Source: Natribacillus halophilus (GTDB lineage: Bacteria > Bacillota > Bacilli > Bacillales > Marinococcaceae). Taken from it: DNA of 64,000 nt. Positions 53,730 through 62,622 of the stretch are shown piece after piece (positions within the stretch are counted from its first letter, which is position 1; the number at the start of each line of letters is the position of its first letter). The position numbers were made by a program, and so were the translations under genes. A model generated the notes under the pieces. The model was not told where the DNA came from. It ran no database searches and saw only the letters and a program-made list of their open reading frames with translations. The stretch lies in NCBI RefSeq assembly GCF_900100185.1, contig NZ_FNEN01000001.1, forward strand, positions 182,220-246,219, written 5' to 3'.

Positions 53730-54179
53730 TTATTGATGTTCTTCTTCAACAATCATGCCTTGGAGTTTGCGTATAGTGTCGCGAATCTGTCGCAAGTCTT
53801 CGGTCTCTATTTTGGAAAAGTAATTCTGAACGATCATTTCTTCAACTTTTTTGTATTCCTGATGTAGCTTTTCGCCGTTTTCTCCCAGGGAAAGGTCTAA
53901 TTCCCGGCGATTTTCCTGATTGATCGAACGCACGATAATATCCTGTTCTTCCAGTTTATTTAACGTTTGGCTGACGGCACTTCGAGAGATATCAAAATAG
54001 GAGGCGATATCTGACATGGTCACATTTTCATTAGAGAAAATATACATCAAAATTGACTCTTGCCTTTTCGTCAAACTGATGCTGTCAAAGGTCGGAATTT
54101 GTTGTTGCTCGATCAGCTTACGCTCAATTCGTTTCATCATATCTACGATTTCCTGAAAAATGAGTTGAGGCTCATGCAT
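53730..54179 (-). CDS. MarR-family regulator of the efflux operon
   Basis: A 149-residue winged-helix regulator with SLTKRQESILMYIFSNENVT, MSDIASYFDISRSAVSQTLN and the wing ENRRELDLSLGENGE. It is first in an operon with the RND gene, and a possible palindromic operator lies at 54221-54235. The ligand is unknown. Confidence 0.92.
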   Translation of the reverse strand: MHEPQLIFQEIVDMMKRIERKLIEQQQIPTFDSISLTKRQESILMYIFSNENVTMSDIASYFDISRSAVSQTLNKLEEQDIIVRSINQENRRELDLSLGENGEKLHQEYKKVEEMIVQNYFSKIETEDLRQIRDTIRKLQGMIVEEEHQ

Positions 54180-54220
54180 GCCAACACCCCTCCATTGTTA
54201 TGTTTATTAAATATTTATGT

Positions 54221-54235
54221 GCTTAATTAATAAGC
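54221..54235. promoter_or_regulatory. Possible MarR operator upstream of the efflux operon
   Basis: GCTTA-N5-TAAGC inverted repeat (GCTTAATTAATAAGC) 41 bp before the MarR start. AT-rich palindromes of this size are typical MarR sites. The remainder of the 54180-54514 region is AT-rich, divergent and non-coding. Confidence 0.4.
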
Positions 54236-54421
54236 CATTAAACAGACAGTTTGAATACTACCATGTGTATCCACTTGCAGCAATGGTTTTTTTTATTAAG
54301 TTTGTGAAATGTTTATGAACTTGATTAAGTACTTCATTAGTGTATACGCATGAACCATGCATATGATTCAAAAAATATTTTAACGGATTTATGACATTAC
54401 GCTTAAACCATTTACTTCTTT

Positions 54422-54466
54422 TTGGTAAGCTTTTATAATTCGTGTATAAATGTTTCGTATACGAAA
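54422..54466 (+). promoter_or_regulatory. Promoter and palindromic operator of the MarR-Spx operon
   Basis: TTGGTA, 17-bp spacer, TATAAA, followed closely by a perfect 14-bp palindrome TTTCGTATACGAAA at 54453-54466, where a repressor would block initiation. A second -10-like TATAAT lies between. Confidence 0.5.
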
Positions 54467-54514
54467 AATTGGGATTAGAAATATCCTTCATCACTCTGCA
54501 GGAGGTTGCTGAAA

Positions 54515-54952
54515 GTGTGTCAAAATGACTATGAGAACATTCACCGAATCCTAGATTCTTTTCGCGAAATCAACCAAAGGCTTTATCAAATCACGAGGGA
54601 AGAAACAAACAAGCTAGACATCACATTTATGCAAACATTGGTGCTTAGACAATTGTATTTGCATCCGAATAGCACCCTTGGTGACATCGCAGACAATATG
54701 CATACCAGCAATAGTACCATGAGTGGGGTCGTTGAGCGGCTTGTAAAGGCGAACTATGTCATAAGGGAACACGCCCAATCGGATCGTCGTTCCCTGACGT
54801 TACGGCTGACAGAAGAAGGAGAACGCAAACAAAAAGAAGCTTACATGCAACTCATGGATCGGTTCTCGACCCAATTAAATGCTTATACCCCTGAGGAATT
54901 GAATCAGCTGATAAGTGCTCATCATCACCTCTTGAAACAATTACAACCTTAA
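54515..54952 (+). CDS. MarR-family regulator (second)
   Basis: A 145-residue regulator. Start taken at GTG 54515, nine bases after GGAGG; an in-frame TTG at 54506 touches that site. The helix-turn-helix region is [20 protein letters not shown] with the wing [15 protein letters not shown]. It lacks the cysteines of thiol-sensing MarR proteins except near the start ([10 protein letters not shown]). It is directly followed by the Spx paralog gene, and the 14-bp palindrome upstream could be its site. Confidence 0.9.
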   Translation: MCQNDYENIHRILDSFREINQRLYQITREETNKLDITFMQTLVLRQLYLHPNSTLGDIADNMHTSNSTMSGVVERLVKANYVIREHAQSDRRSLTLRLTEEGERKQKEAYMQLMDRFSTQLNAYTPEELNQLISAHHHLLKQLQP

Positions 54953-55047
54953 ACATGAGGGCGGTTAAAATGCTTTATTGCATCTTCCTCACGGCATGGG
55001 TCTTGAAGAGCGATTTGAGAAATCATTGCAGAAAGGAGAGCGTTTCA

Positions 55048-55455
55048 TTGGTCACGCTACTGACAACAAAGAGCTCACCTTCTTGCCGACTAGCGAGAAG
55101 GTGGCTGGAAGAGAATCATATCCCTTTTACAGAAAGAAATATTTTTGCGGACCCCCTTTCCGTTGAAGAAGTGAAGGCGCTTATGCGTATGACGGAAAAT
55201 GGCACGGATGAGGTTATATCCAAACGTTCCAAGGCTTTTCAGGAATTAGACGTTGACGTAAATGAGTTGTCTTTGCAACATTTGTTCACATTGGTCAGTC
55301 AACATCCAGGCCTATTGCGAAGACCGATTATTTTTGATGATAAACGTCTTCAGGTCGGCTATCATGAAGAGGACATGCGCCGATTCTTATCAAGACAAAT
55401 TCGTTACTACCGCTTACAGGAAGCGCGAAAGAAGGAAGTGCTCGTCAATGATTAA
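55048..55455 (+). CDS. Spx paralog with SxxC in place of CxxC
   Basis: ArsC/Spx-family RNA polymerase regulator, 135 residues, taken from a TTG start with AAAGGAG upstream; the frame runs further upstream but without homology. The sequence follows Spx closely: Gly52 ([11 protein letters not shown]) needed for alpha-CTD contact and the LLRRPI segment with Arg92 are kept. The redox site is altered: position 10 is Ser and only Cys13 remains ([15 protein letters not shown]). It should therefore not form the Cys10-Cys13 disulfide switch. It stands between a MarR gene and a flavin oxidoreductase. Confidence 0.85.
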   Translation: MVTLLTTKSSPSCRLARRWLEENHIPFTERNIFADPLSVEEVKALMRMTENGTDEVISKRSKAFQELDVDVNELSLQHLFTLVSQHPGLLRRPIIFDDKRLQVGYHEEDMRRFLSRQIRYYRLQEARKKEVLVND

Positions 55456-55502
55456 ATAAACAGAAAAGATCCCATCAGCATGTTCTATCTACGGAATAAA
55501 GC

Positions 55503-55596
55503 TAAAGAAAACTTGGCTTATCGCCAAGCCTGGCGAAAGCCTTAGTTGCACTTATGCAAGATAAGAAAGTTTTATACTTTCTTATCTGCTAAAGAA
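55503..55596 (-). repeat. Intergenic repeat, copy G (full length)
   Basis: A 94-bp copy in the leader of the flavin oxidoreductase gene. The second stem GATAAGAAAGT/ACTTTCTTATC is a perfect 11 bp. The end reads CTGCTAAAGAAA rather than an A-run, like the B-C joint, and directly borders the ribosome site of the gene. Confidence 0.88.
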
Positions 55597-55609
55597 AGGC
55601 GAGATGTAA

Positions 55610-56632
55610 ATGAATCATCATACTGAAAAGCTAAAACTGTCTATTCTTGACTTAGCAACGATTTATAACGGAGAGTCCGCATCGAAGACACTGCAAAATT
55701 CCGTAGAGCTTGCCCAGCTTGCCGATCACCTGGGCTATACGCGATATTGGTTTGCCGAACATCATAATACGAAATATCAAATGAGCACCTCTCCGGATTT
55801 GCTCGGCGCCCACGCAGCCTCTTTCACTCAAAACATTCGTATTGGATCCGGAGGCATTATGCTACCGAACCATAGCCCGTTAAAAGTGGCAGAAAATTTC
55901 TCGTTGTTGGAAGCACTGCATCCGAACCGCATTGATTTGGGAATCGGTCGGGCGCCTGGGACGGACGGCCTCACAGCTGTGGCCCTTCGACGTTCCCGTG
56001 AAGCGGTGACCGGTTATGATTTTCCGGAGCAGCTGGATGAACTGCTTTCTTATTTTAGCGGTCATTTTTCATCGGAGCATCCATTTAAAGACATCCGCCC
56101 CTCGGCCGAGCAACTGATTCCGGACCTTTATATGCTTGGGTCCAGTGATGGAGGGATGCGATTTGCTGCGGAAAATGGTCTTGGTTTTGTGTTTGCCGCC
56201 CATATAGCTCCACACTTGGCGATACAAATGCTAAATGCATATCGGGATCGGTTTAAGCCCTCATCTTTTTTACAAGAACCAAAGAGTGCTCTCGCCATAA
56301 TCGTCATAACAGCCGATACGGAAGAAGAAGCCGAGTATCTTGCAGGTCCTGCGGAATTACAATGGGTCAGATGGGGCACCGGACAATTCGCACTCGCTCC
56401 TCCTACCCTTGAGGAAGCAGAGCATTATGTATATACAAATCAAGAAGAAAAAATTCGCCAGGAAAACAGAGGGCGCTTCGTCATCGGTAGCGCAGAAAAC
56501 GTTGAACAAAAATTACGATCTCTCGCTGAAAAAGCCGGAGTGGATGAAATAATGATTTTGAACATGCTTACAGATAAAGAGACGAGGCACCGTTCTTTTG
56601 AATTATTGGCTGATGCGTTCGAATTAAAATAA
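55610..56632 (+). CDS. LLM-class flavin-dependent oxidoreductase (MsnO8-like)
   Basis: Bacterial-luciferase-like monooxygenase fold using FMN. The 340-residue protein has LSILDLATIYNGESASKTL, WFAEHHNTKYQMSTSPDLLG, IRIGSGGIMLPNHSPLKVAE and GRAPGTDGLT, typical of the MsnO8/YwcH-like group. A GGCGAG site precedes the ATG. It follows the MarR-Spx pair with repeat copy G between. The substrate is unknown. Confidence 0.9.
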   Translation: MNHHTEKLKLSILDLATIYNGESASKTLQNSVELAQLADHLGYTRYWFAEHHNTKYQMSTSPDLLGAHAASFTQNIRIGSGGIMLPNHSPLKVAENFSLLEALHPNRIDLGIGRAPGTDGLTAVALRRSREAVTGYDFPEQLDELLSYFSGHFSSEHPFKDIRPSAEQLIPDLYMLGSSDGGMRFAAENGLGFVFAAHIAPHLAIQMLNAYRDRFKPSSFLQEPKSALAIIVITADTEEEAEYLAGPAELQWVRWGTGQFALAPPTLEEAEHYVYTNQEEKIRQENRGRFVIGSAENVEQKLRSLAEKAGVDEIMILNMLTDKETRHRSFELLADAFELK

Positions 56633-56662
56633 TGGTGCGATGAACACGGATGAATTATAGCA

Positions 56663-56765
56663 TAAAGAAAACTTGGCTTATCGCCAAGCCTTTAAGGCGA
56701 TAAGCCTTAGTTGCACTTATGCAGGATAAGAAAGTGGTTTATACTTTCTTACCCGCTAAAAAAAG
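56663..56765 (-). repeat. Intergenic repeat, copy H (full length)
   Basis: A ~102-bp copy nearly identical to A. Its A-run is the T-tract of the tRNA-Arg terminator on the minus strand. It fills the gap between the flavin oxidoreductase and the tRNA. Confidence 0.9.
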
Positions 56766-56788
56766 CCCTCCGAATCAGGAGAGGCTTG
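56757..56788 (-). terminator. Terminator after tRNA-Arg
   Basis: Minus strand GCCTCTCC/GGAGGGC (one bulged T) around TGATTC, then TTTTTTT. Confidence 0.8.
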
Positions 56789-56801
56789 TTTATTAGATAG
56801 T

Positions 56802-56876
56802 TGGCGCGCCTACCAGGATTCGAACCTAGAATACGAGAACCGGAATCTCGCGTGATATCCCTTTCACCATAGGCGC
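56802..56876 (-). tRNA. tRNA-Arg (anticodon CCG)
   Basis: 75-nt tRNA with encoded CCA. Acceptor GCGCCTA/TAGGCGC, D stem GTGA/TCAC, anticodon stem CGAGA/TCTCG with loop TTCCGGT (anticodon CCG, reads CGG), a 4-nt variable loop, and T arm CTAGG-TTCGAAT-CCTGG. All stems pair. A terminator follows. Confidence 0.96.
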
Positions 56877-56927
56877 CATTAACAGACAACTTTCATTATA
56901 TGAGGATTCGGCCAACATGTAAAGTAG

Positions 56928-56985
56928 GGGTCACTAATCAATGACCCGTACAGAAAGGAAAAGCCAGTCAATTGGGCTTTTCTCT
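56928..56985. terminator. Two hairpins after the 123-residue gene
   Basis: GAAAAGCC/GGCTTTTC (56958-56982), next to the gene's stop, has its better T-run on the plus strand. The second, GGGTCA/TGACCC (56928-56947), lies beyond. Probably a bidirectional terminator region. Confidence 0.6.
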
Positions 56986-56990
56986 TTTTT

Positions 56991-57362
56991 CTATTGTTGC
57001 TCTGGTTCTTCTTCCAGCATGGCGTGGAAACGTTCATTGATCTGTTCGTCGCTGTAACCCATGGACTGCAGACGTTTAGTGAAATTTTGTGCCCATAGTT
57101 TTGCCCGTTGACGCATGCGTTTATATTTTTTTGCTTCCTTGCCTTTGCGATGTTCCCGGTATCGGCTTTGTGAATTGGAGGAGAGAGACTCAACGACGAG
57201 CAAACCTTTCCAGATCTGTTCTTCTTCAAGATCCTGGCCATGTTCCTGGAGGTAATCCATCACCCTTTTATAGTAATCCTGAAAATCCTTAAAGTCGATC
57301 TCGCCTTCCATGTTTAATAAAACCTGTACTTCCCGATATAGTTCATCCATCCGTTTTGACAC
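56991..57362 (-). CDS. Uncharacterised 123-residue protein beside brxB
   Basis: A highly charged, helical protein: MSKRMDELYREVQVLLNMEG, LEEEQIWKGLLVVESLSS, then a basic stretch (REHRKGKEAKKYKRMRQRAK) and an acidic end. No membrane span, signal or cysteine. I do not recognise a family. It lies 45 bp after brxB, which ends in its own terminator, so it may have its own promoter. The basic middle could bind nucleic acid, but this is a guess from composition. Confidence 0.75.
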   Translation of the reverse strand: MSKRMDELYREVQVLLNMEGEIDFKDFQDYYKRVMDYLQEHGQDLEEEQIWKGLLVVESLSSNSQSRYREHRKGKEAKKYKRMRQRAKLWAQNFTKRLQSMGYSDEQINERFHAMLEEEPEQQ

Positions 57363-57379
57363 CTCTTATGTACGTTGTG

Positions 57380-57410
57380 AAAAGGATGAAGCCGCTAAAG
57401 GGCGGCTTCA
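57380..57410 (-). terminator. Terminator after brxB
   Basis: Minus strand GAAGCCGC/GCGGCTTC around CCTTTA, then ATCCTTTT. The stem begins at the brxB TGA. Confidence 0.8.
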
Positions 57411-57833
57411 TGAACAGTGATTATCAAACGCGGCTTCCAGCTTCTGGACGACTTCGATAGGTTCGTGACCTTCGATCTCATGACGCTCGACCATCGTTTG
57501 AATCTTCCCGTCCTTCATGAGGGCAAACGAGGGTGAAGAAGGACCGTAACCTTCGAAATACTCGCGCGCGTGATCGGTGGCTTCCCGGTCCTGCCCCGCA
57601 AAAACGGTCACAAACCGATCGGGTTTTGTTTCATAATTTTGCATATAAGCAGCTGCGGGACGGGCAATTCCGCCGGCGCACCCACATACGGAATTTACCA
57701 TGACAAGCGTGGTGCCTTCATCTTTAAATGTATGATCTACTTCTTCAGGCGTGCTTAAATGCTCATAACCCGCCTCGGTCATTTCGTCACGTGCCGACTG
57801 GACAACATCGTTCATGAAATATTCAAATTGCAC
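57408..57833 (-). CDS. brxB: Bacilliredoxin BrxB (YqiW family)
   Basis: Removes bacillithiol from S-bacillithiolated proteins. The 141-residue DUF1094 protein has the active-site CGC in [15 protein letters not shown] and the usual [18 protein letters not shown] start. It works with YpdA (7.4-8.4 kb here) and bacillithiol. Upstream of the bkd operon's last gene, as yqiW is in B. subtilis. Confidence 0.93.
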   Translation of the reverse strand: MQFEYFMNDVVQSARDEMTEAGYEHLSTPEEVDHTFKDEGTTLVMVNSVCGCAGGIARPAAAYMQNYETKPDRFVTVFAGQDREATDHAREYFEGYGPSSPSFALMKDGKIQTMVERHEIEGHEPIEVVQKLEAAFDNHCS

Positions 57834-57921
57834 CGCTATATCTCCTTTCCAAAAGAGGAAGTTTGTTCACCTTTATTGTAACGAGTGCATCGGCAAAACA
57901 CAAATACATAAGCTTACGTTT

Positions 57922-59142
57922 TTATATTTCAAACGTCCCGCGATCAAAATTTTCCAGTTGTTCTTTCACGTAAGCAAGGAATCGCCCGCAAATGAGTCCG
58001 TCCAGCACGCGGTGATCGAGGGAGAGACAGAGATTGACCATATGGCGGATGGCAATCATGTCATCACCTTTCACGACGGGGCGTTTGACGATCGATTCCA
58101 CGGAAAGAATCGCTGCCTGCGGAGGGTTAATAATCGGCATCGACTGTACTGAACCAAAGGAGCCGGTGTTATTGAGCGTAAATGTTCCTCCGCGCATATC
58201 ATCACTCGTTAATGCTCCCTGTCTCGTTTTCTCGGCAAGGGCATGCAGACCGCGGGCCATGCCGCGCATATTTTTCTCATCCGCATTTGCAAGTACCGGG
58301 ACATAAAGGGTTTCCTCCGTCGCAATCGCCATGGAGAGGTTAATCTCTTTTTTGCGGATAATGTGATCCCCTCGCCAGCTGGCATTCAGTTGCGGATACT
58401 TCCTGAGACCGGCTGTCACGGCCTGCATGAAGAAAGGCATGAATGTGAGCGGAATGCCTTCTTGTTCCTGAAAGGTCTCTTTCACTTGCTCACGATAGCG
58501 GACGATATCGGTGACATCCACTTCGACCATCGTCCAGGCATGGGGGATCTCTTGCATGCTTTTACTGAGGTTGGCCGCGATCGCTTTGCGGGCGCCGGTG
58601 ACGGGAATCACCTCCTCGGAAGAACCTGCTTCCTGCACCGGGGTTGGCTCTGTTTGCGGTGCAGGTTCGGAAGCCGCCGCCGGCTTTTCGTCGGCAGCCA
58701 TCACCTTCTCCACGTCTTTTCGTGTGATGCGCCCGCCTCTGCCCGTGCCTGTGATCGCCTCCAAATCGATATTGTGTTCCTGTGCCAGGGCGAGAACCGC
58801 CGGTGAATATCGTTTTTTCATGGACGGCTCCGCTTGTTTGGCCGGTTCTTGTTCCTGCTGCCCGCCCTCGTTCTGCGGCTGCTCATCAGCAGCGGAGGAC
58901 TCTCCCTCTGCCTTGATATAAGCGATCAGATCCCCGACTTGCACGGTCGTATGTTCACTCGCGACGAGTTCTTCAATCGTACCCGTGTAGGAAGACGGAA
59001 CCTCGGCATTGACTTTATCCGTATCCACCTCAGCGATGGGGTCATATTTTTTCACGTTATCCCCGGGTTTCACCAGCCATTGGGTAATCGTGCCTTCCGT
59101 TACGCTTTCACCCAACTGCGGCATGGTTATCTCTTTCGTCAC
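57922..59142 (-). CDS. bkdB: Branched-chain 2-oxoacid dehydrogenase E2 (dihydrolipoyl acyltransferase)
   Basis: Core of the complex that makes isobutyryl-, isovaleryl- and 2-methylbutyryl-CoA, primers for branched fatty acids. Start taken at GTG 59142 (MTKEITMPQLGES), eight bases after AGGAGG; an in-frame GTG at 59151 lies in that site. 406 residues: lipoyl domain with Lys in DTDKVNAEV (~45), peripheral-subunit-binding domain (~115-150, SPAVLALAQEHNIDLEAITG), and catalytic domain ending DHRVLDGLICGRF. Confidence 0.94.
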   Translation of the reverse strand: MTKEITMPQLGESVTEGTITQWLVKPGDNVKKYDPIAEVDTDKVNAEVPSSYTGTIEELVASEHTTVQVGDLIAYIKAEGESSAADEQPQNEGGQQEQEPAKQAEPSMKKRYSPAVLALAQEHNIDLEAITGTGRGGRITRKDVEKVMAADEKPAAASEPAPQTEPTPVQEAGSSEEVIPVTGARKAIAANLSKSMQEIPHAWTMVEVDVTDIVRYREQVKETFQEQEGIPLTFMPFFMQAVTAGLRKYPQLNASWRGDHIIRKKEINLSMAIATEETLYVPVLANADEKNMRGMARGLHALAEKTRQGALTSDDMRGGTFTLNNTGSFGSVQSMPIINPPQAAILSVESIVKRPVVKGDDMIAIRHMVNLCLSLDHRVLDGLICGRFLAYVKEQLENFDRGTFEI

Positions 59143-59154
59143 CGACAGCACCTC

Positions 59155-60138
59155 CTAGAATTCGGCCAGTTCACGAATGGCTTTCTCAACTTTTTCCGTG
59201 TTCATCATGTAATGTTTTTCCAAAGGAGAAGCATAAGGCATCGCCGGTACATCCGGTGCAGCAAGCCGTTCGACAGGGGCATCTAGGTCGAACAAACAGT
59301 TTTCGGCAATCGTCGCGGCCGCTTCATTCAACACACTGCCTTCTTTATTGTCTTCGGTGACGAGCAAAATTTTGCCTGTGTGCCGGGCCGCCTCTACCAC
59401 CGCTGCATGATCCAGCGGATAAACCGTGCGCAGATCAAGCACGTGCGTGGATATCCCTTCCGCTTCCAGTTTTTCTGCCGCTTCCAGGGCGAAATGAACA
59501 CAGAGACCATACGTCATAACGGTCACATCCTCGCCTTCCCGCTTCACGTCTGCTGTTCCTATCGGCACCGTATAATCTTCCTCGGGAACCTCCCCCTTGA
59601 TCAGGCGATAGGCCTTTTTATGCTCAAAGAACAACACGGGATCGGGATCGCGAATCGCTGCTTTTAACAGCCCTTTAACATCGTATGGCGTCGAAGGGAT
59701 CACCACTTTCAATCCGGGTGTACTGGCAAAAAGCGCTTCCAAGGACTGGGAATGATAAAGCGCGCCATGGATCCCTCCACCGTAGGGCGCGCGAACCGTT
59801 ATGGGTACATCCCAGTCGTTATTGGAACGATAACGGATTTTCGCGGCTTCCGAAATGATTTGATTCACGGCCGGAAGCATAAAATCGGCAAATTGCATTT
59901 CCGCAACGGGACGCAGGCCATACATGGCGGCTCCGATGCCAACCCCCGCAATCGCCGACTCCGCGAGTGGGGTGTCAAGCACCCGCAGTTCTCCGAATTG
60001 TTCATAGAGACCTTCCGTCGCGCGAAAGACACCGCCTTTGGCACCGACATCCTCCCCGAGAACGAAGACCCCGTCATCCCGTTCCATCTCCTCTTTTAAA
60101 GCTTGCGTAACAGCACTGATAAAATTGCTGGTCGCCAT
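59155..60138 (-). CDS. bkdAB: Branched-chain 2-oxoacid dehydrogenase E1 beta
   Basis: Beta subunit of the thiamine-diphosphate decarboxylase. The 327-residue protein has VFVLGEDVGAKGGVFRATEG, the EMQFADFMLPAVNQII and RAPYGGGIHGALYHSQSLEA stretches typical of the family. It lies 17 bp after bkdAA and 12 bp before bkdB. Confidence 0.95.
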   Translation of the reverse strand: MATSNFISAVTQALKEEMERDDGVFVLGEDVGAKGGVFRATEGLYEQFGELRVLDTPLAESAIAGVGIGAAMYGLRPVAEMQFADFMLPAVNQIISEAAKIRYRSNNDWDVPITVRAPYGGGIHGALYHSQSLEALFASTPGLKVVIPSTPYDVKGLLKAAIRDPDPVLFFEHKKAYRLIKGEVPEEDYTVPIGTADVKREGEDVTVMTYGLCVHFALEAAEKLEAEGISTHVLDLRTVYPLDHAAVVEAARHTGKILLVTEDNKEGSVLNEAAATIAENCLFDLDAPVERLAAPDVPAMPYASPLEKHYMMNTEKVEKAIRELAEF

Positions 60139-60155
60139 ACATCTCCCTCCCTTCT

Positions 60156-61151
60156 TTATGAATGATAAACGTGATCCAACGTCGTTTCCGCTTCCGCATA
60201 AGCCGCCTCCTCCGCGGCTTCCGTTGCTTCATCGATCGTCTGCTGGATCGCGTCATGCATGTCTTTTTCCTCGGTATCAGTGAGCAACTCACGGGTCTTT
60301 AAATACTCGGTAAACGTAACGATGCCGTCTTTTTTCCTGGCATCATCGACTTCATCACGGCTTCGATACGAGCGGTCGTCGTCATCACTGGAATGTGGGG
60401 TTAACCGGTAGGACATCGTCTCGATGAGCGATGGCCCTGCCCCATCACGTCCGCGATCGGCCGCGTTTTTCACCGCTTCATAGACGGCGAGCGGGTCATT
60501 GCCGTCAATCGTCTCGCCATGCATCCCATAGCTGGAGGCACGATCGGACACACGCTCGCAGGCGATTTGCCGATCAACCGGCACAGAAATCGCGTAGTGA
60601 TTGTTTTCACAGAAAAAGATGACCGGCAAGCGATGAACGCCCGCGAAATTGGCGGCTTCATGAAAGTCACCCTGGTTGGAAGACCCTTCGCCGAAAGACG
60701 TCAAACAGACAAAGTTTTCTTTTTTTATTTTTCCGGCCATCGCAAAACCGACCGCATGAGGGACTTGCGTCGTCACCGGGGAAGAACCGGTGACGATACG
60801 ATGTTTTTTGCTGCCGAAGTGGCCGGGCATCTGCCGTCCGCCTGAATTGGGGTCTTCCGCGCGGGCAAAACCGGCCATCATTAAATCCTTCACCGTCATG
60901 CCGAAATGCAGCACCATGCCCATATCCCGGTAATAAGGGAGAAGGTAATCTTCATCCGGGCGAAGAGCGGTTACGGCACCCACTTGCGCGGCTTCATGCC
61001 CCTGACAGGAAATGACAAACGGAATTTTGCCCGCCCGGTTTAACAGCCACATGCGTTCATCGATTTTACGCGCGGTGAGCATCGTTTGCAGCATGCCCTG
61101 CAATTGTTGCCGTTCCAGTCCCAGCCTCTCATGTTTAGCTTCGCTCATCAT
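60156..61151 (-). CDS. bkdAA: Branched-chain 2-oxoacid dehydrogenase E1 alpha
   Basis: Alpha subunit carrying the thiamine diphosphate motif (GEGSSNQGDFHEAANFAGVH, with the Mg-binding GxG written GEG). The 331-residue protein also has the regulatory-loop region YRLTPHSSDDDDRSYRS. AGGAGG precedes the ATG. Coupled to bkdAB downstream and lpdV upstream. Confidence 0.95.
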   Translation of the reverse strand: MMSEAKHERLGLERQQLQGMLQTMLTARKIDERMWLLNRAGKIPFVISCQGHEAAQVGAVTALRPDEDYLLPYYRDMGMVLHFGMTVKDLMMAGFARAEDPNSGGRQMPGHFGSKKHRIVTGSSPVTTQVPHAVGFAMAGKIKKENFVCLTSFGEGSSNQGDFHEAANFAGVHRLPVIFFCENNHYAISVPVDRQIACERVSDRASSYGMHGETIDGNDPLAVYEAVKNAADRGRDGAGPSLIETMSYRLTPHSSDDDDRSYRSRDEVDDARKKDGIVTFTEYLKTRELLTDTEEKDMHDAIQQTIDEATEAAEEAAYAEAETTLDHVYHS

Positions 61152-61160
61152 TTGCCTCCT

Positions 61161-62585
61161 CTATATATGAATGGCCCGCTGATCGACATGCAGGGCCGCT
61201 TCCTTGAACACTTCCGATAAACTCGGATGGGGGTGAACCGTTTCCGCGACTTCCCAATCGGCTGCATCCAGCACCGTGGCGAGGGTTCCTTCCGCGATCA
61301 GTTCCGTAGCTTTCGCCCCGATGATATGAACGCCTAATAAATCATTAGTCTCCTGATCGGAAATAAATTTGCAGAAACCTTCCTTATCGCCATGGATAAG
61401 GGCTTTGCCAATCGCCTGAAACGGAAATGTCTCCGCTTTCACCTGATACCCCCGTTCTTTCGCTTCCGTCTCGCTTAATCCAATCGAAGCCACTTCCGGA
61501 TGGCTGTAAGTGCACCTTGGCATTTGCCGCTCATTTAACGGGGCCGGCGACAACTCATTCATATGTTCGACCGCCGTGACGCCCTGGTGGGAAGCCACGT
61601 GGGCAAGTTCATATCCTTTCGTCACATCGCCGATCGCGTAAATATGATCCTCTTTCGTCTGTCCCCACGCATTGGTGACAATCTTACCGTCTTCGGTTTC
61701 GATGTCAGTGTTCTGGAGACCGATATCGGATACGTTCGCTTCCCGACCGATGGATACGAGTAAGCGCTCGGCCGTAACCCTCTGCGTTTCGGAATCGATC
61801 GTCACGGGGACTGACACCTGTTCAGGTTCGACGTTGAACTCATCGGCATGCACATCGGCATTTATAAAAATATGTGCGCCTCGTTTTTCCAGCTGTTTTT
61901 TCATCTCCCGGGAAATCGCCTCATCTTCGCCCGGCAGTATACTTTCCTGTGCTTCCAATACCGTCACCTCGACCCCGAAATCGATGAGCATAGACGCCCA
62001 TTCCACCCCAATCACGCCACCGCCGATAATCACCATCGATGTCGGCAACGTCTCCATAAACAGGGCATCATCGGAGGTCATGACGTTTTCATGGGTGAAA
62101 TCGACATGTTCAAGTTCCCTCGGCCGTGACCCGGTCGCGATGATGACGTGTTTGGGCAGGAGGACATCATTTTCCGAACCATCCGGGTTTTCGATGGAAA
62201 CACTTCCGGCCCGCGGCGAAAAAATCGAAGGGCCTAAAAGTCGGGCGTGGCCTTCATACACTTTAATATTTTCATTGCGCAGCAATTGTTGCACGCCGCT
62301 GTGCAGTTGGTCGACGATTGCCTGCTTGCGGGTCTGCACCCTGGCAAAGTCAAGTTCAACTTCGGCAGTTTGCACGCCGAACTCATCTGCTCGCTTCACA
62401 TCGCTGTAAACTTCTGCACTTCGCAACAATGTTTTACTCGGGATACACCCTTTGTGCAGGCAAGTCCCGCCGAGTTCTTCCTTTTCCACAATCGCCACCC
62501 GGTTACCGAGTTGAGCCGCGCGAATGGCAGCTACGTACCCGCCGGTGCCGGCCCCGATCACGACAAGATCATACTCATCAGCCAT
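61161..62585 (-). CDS. lpdV: Dihydrolipoyl dehydrogenase of the Bkd complex (E3)
   Basis: Reoxidises the lipoyl group with NAD. The 474-residue flavoprotein has the redox disulfide GGTCLHKGCIPSKTLL, FAD motif VVIGAGTGGYVAAIRAAQLG, NAD motif VIIGGGVIGVEWASML, and the catalytic His-Glu pair in VHPHPSLSEVFKEAAL. Order bcd-lpdV-bkdAA-bkdAB-bkdB. Confidence 0.95.
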   Translation of the reverse strand: MADEYDLVVIGAGTGGYVAAIRAAQLGNRVAIVEKEELGGTCLHKGCIPSKTLLRSAEVYSDVKRADEFGVQTAEVELDFARVQTRKQAIVDQLHSGVQQLLRNENIKVYEGHARLLGPSIFSPRAGSVSIENPDGSENDVLLPKHVIIATGSRPRELEHVDFTHENVMTSDDALFMETLPTSMVIIGGGVIGVEWASMLIDFGVEVTVLEAQESILPGEDEAISREMKKQLEKRGAHIFINADVHADEFNVEPEQVSVPVTIDSETQRVTAERLLVSIGREANVSDIGLQNTDIETEDGKIVTNAWGQTKEDHIYAIGDVTKGYELAHVASHQGVTAVEHMNELSPAPLNERQMPRCTYSHPEVASIGLSETEAKERGYQVKAETFPFQAIGKALIHGDKEGFCKFISDQETNDLLGVHIIGAKATELIAEGTLATVLDAADWEVAETVHPHPSLSEVFKEAALHVDQRAIHI

Positions 62586-62622
62586 GGGTTTCCTCCTTTA
62601 CCTTCTCTTTTAAGTTAAGCGA

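Noticed and set aside
54258..54494. 78-codon minus-strand frame between the MarR genes
   Set aside because: It crosses promoter and palindrome sequences, has no ribosome site and only AT-driven composition.
54955..55047. N-terminal extension of the Spx paralog
   Set aside because: The extra 31 residues have no resemblance to Spx; the TTG with AAAGGAG upstream gives the normal Spx length.
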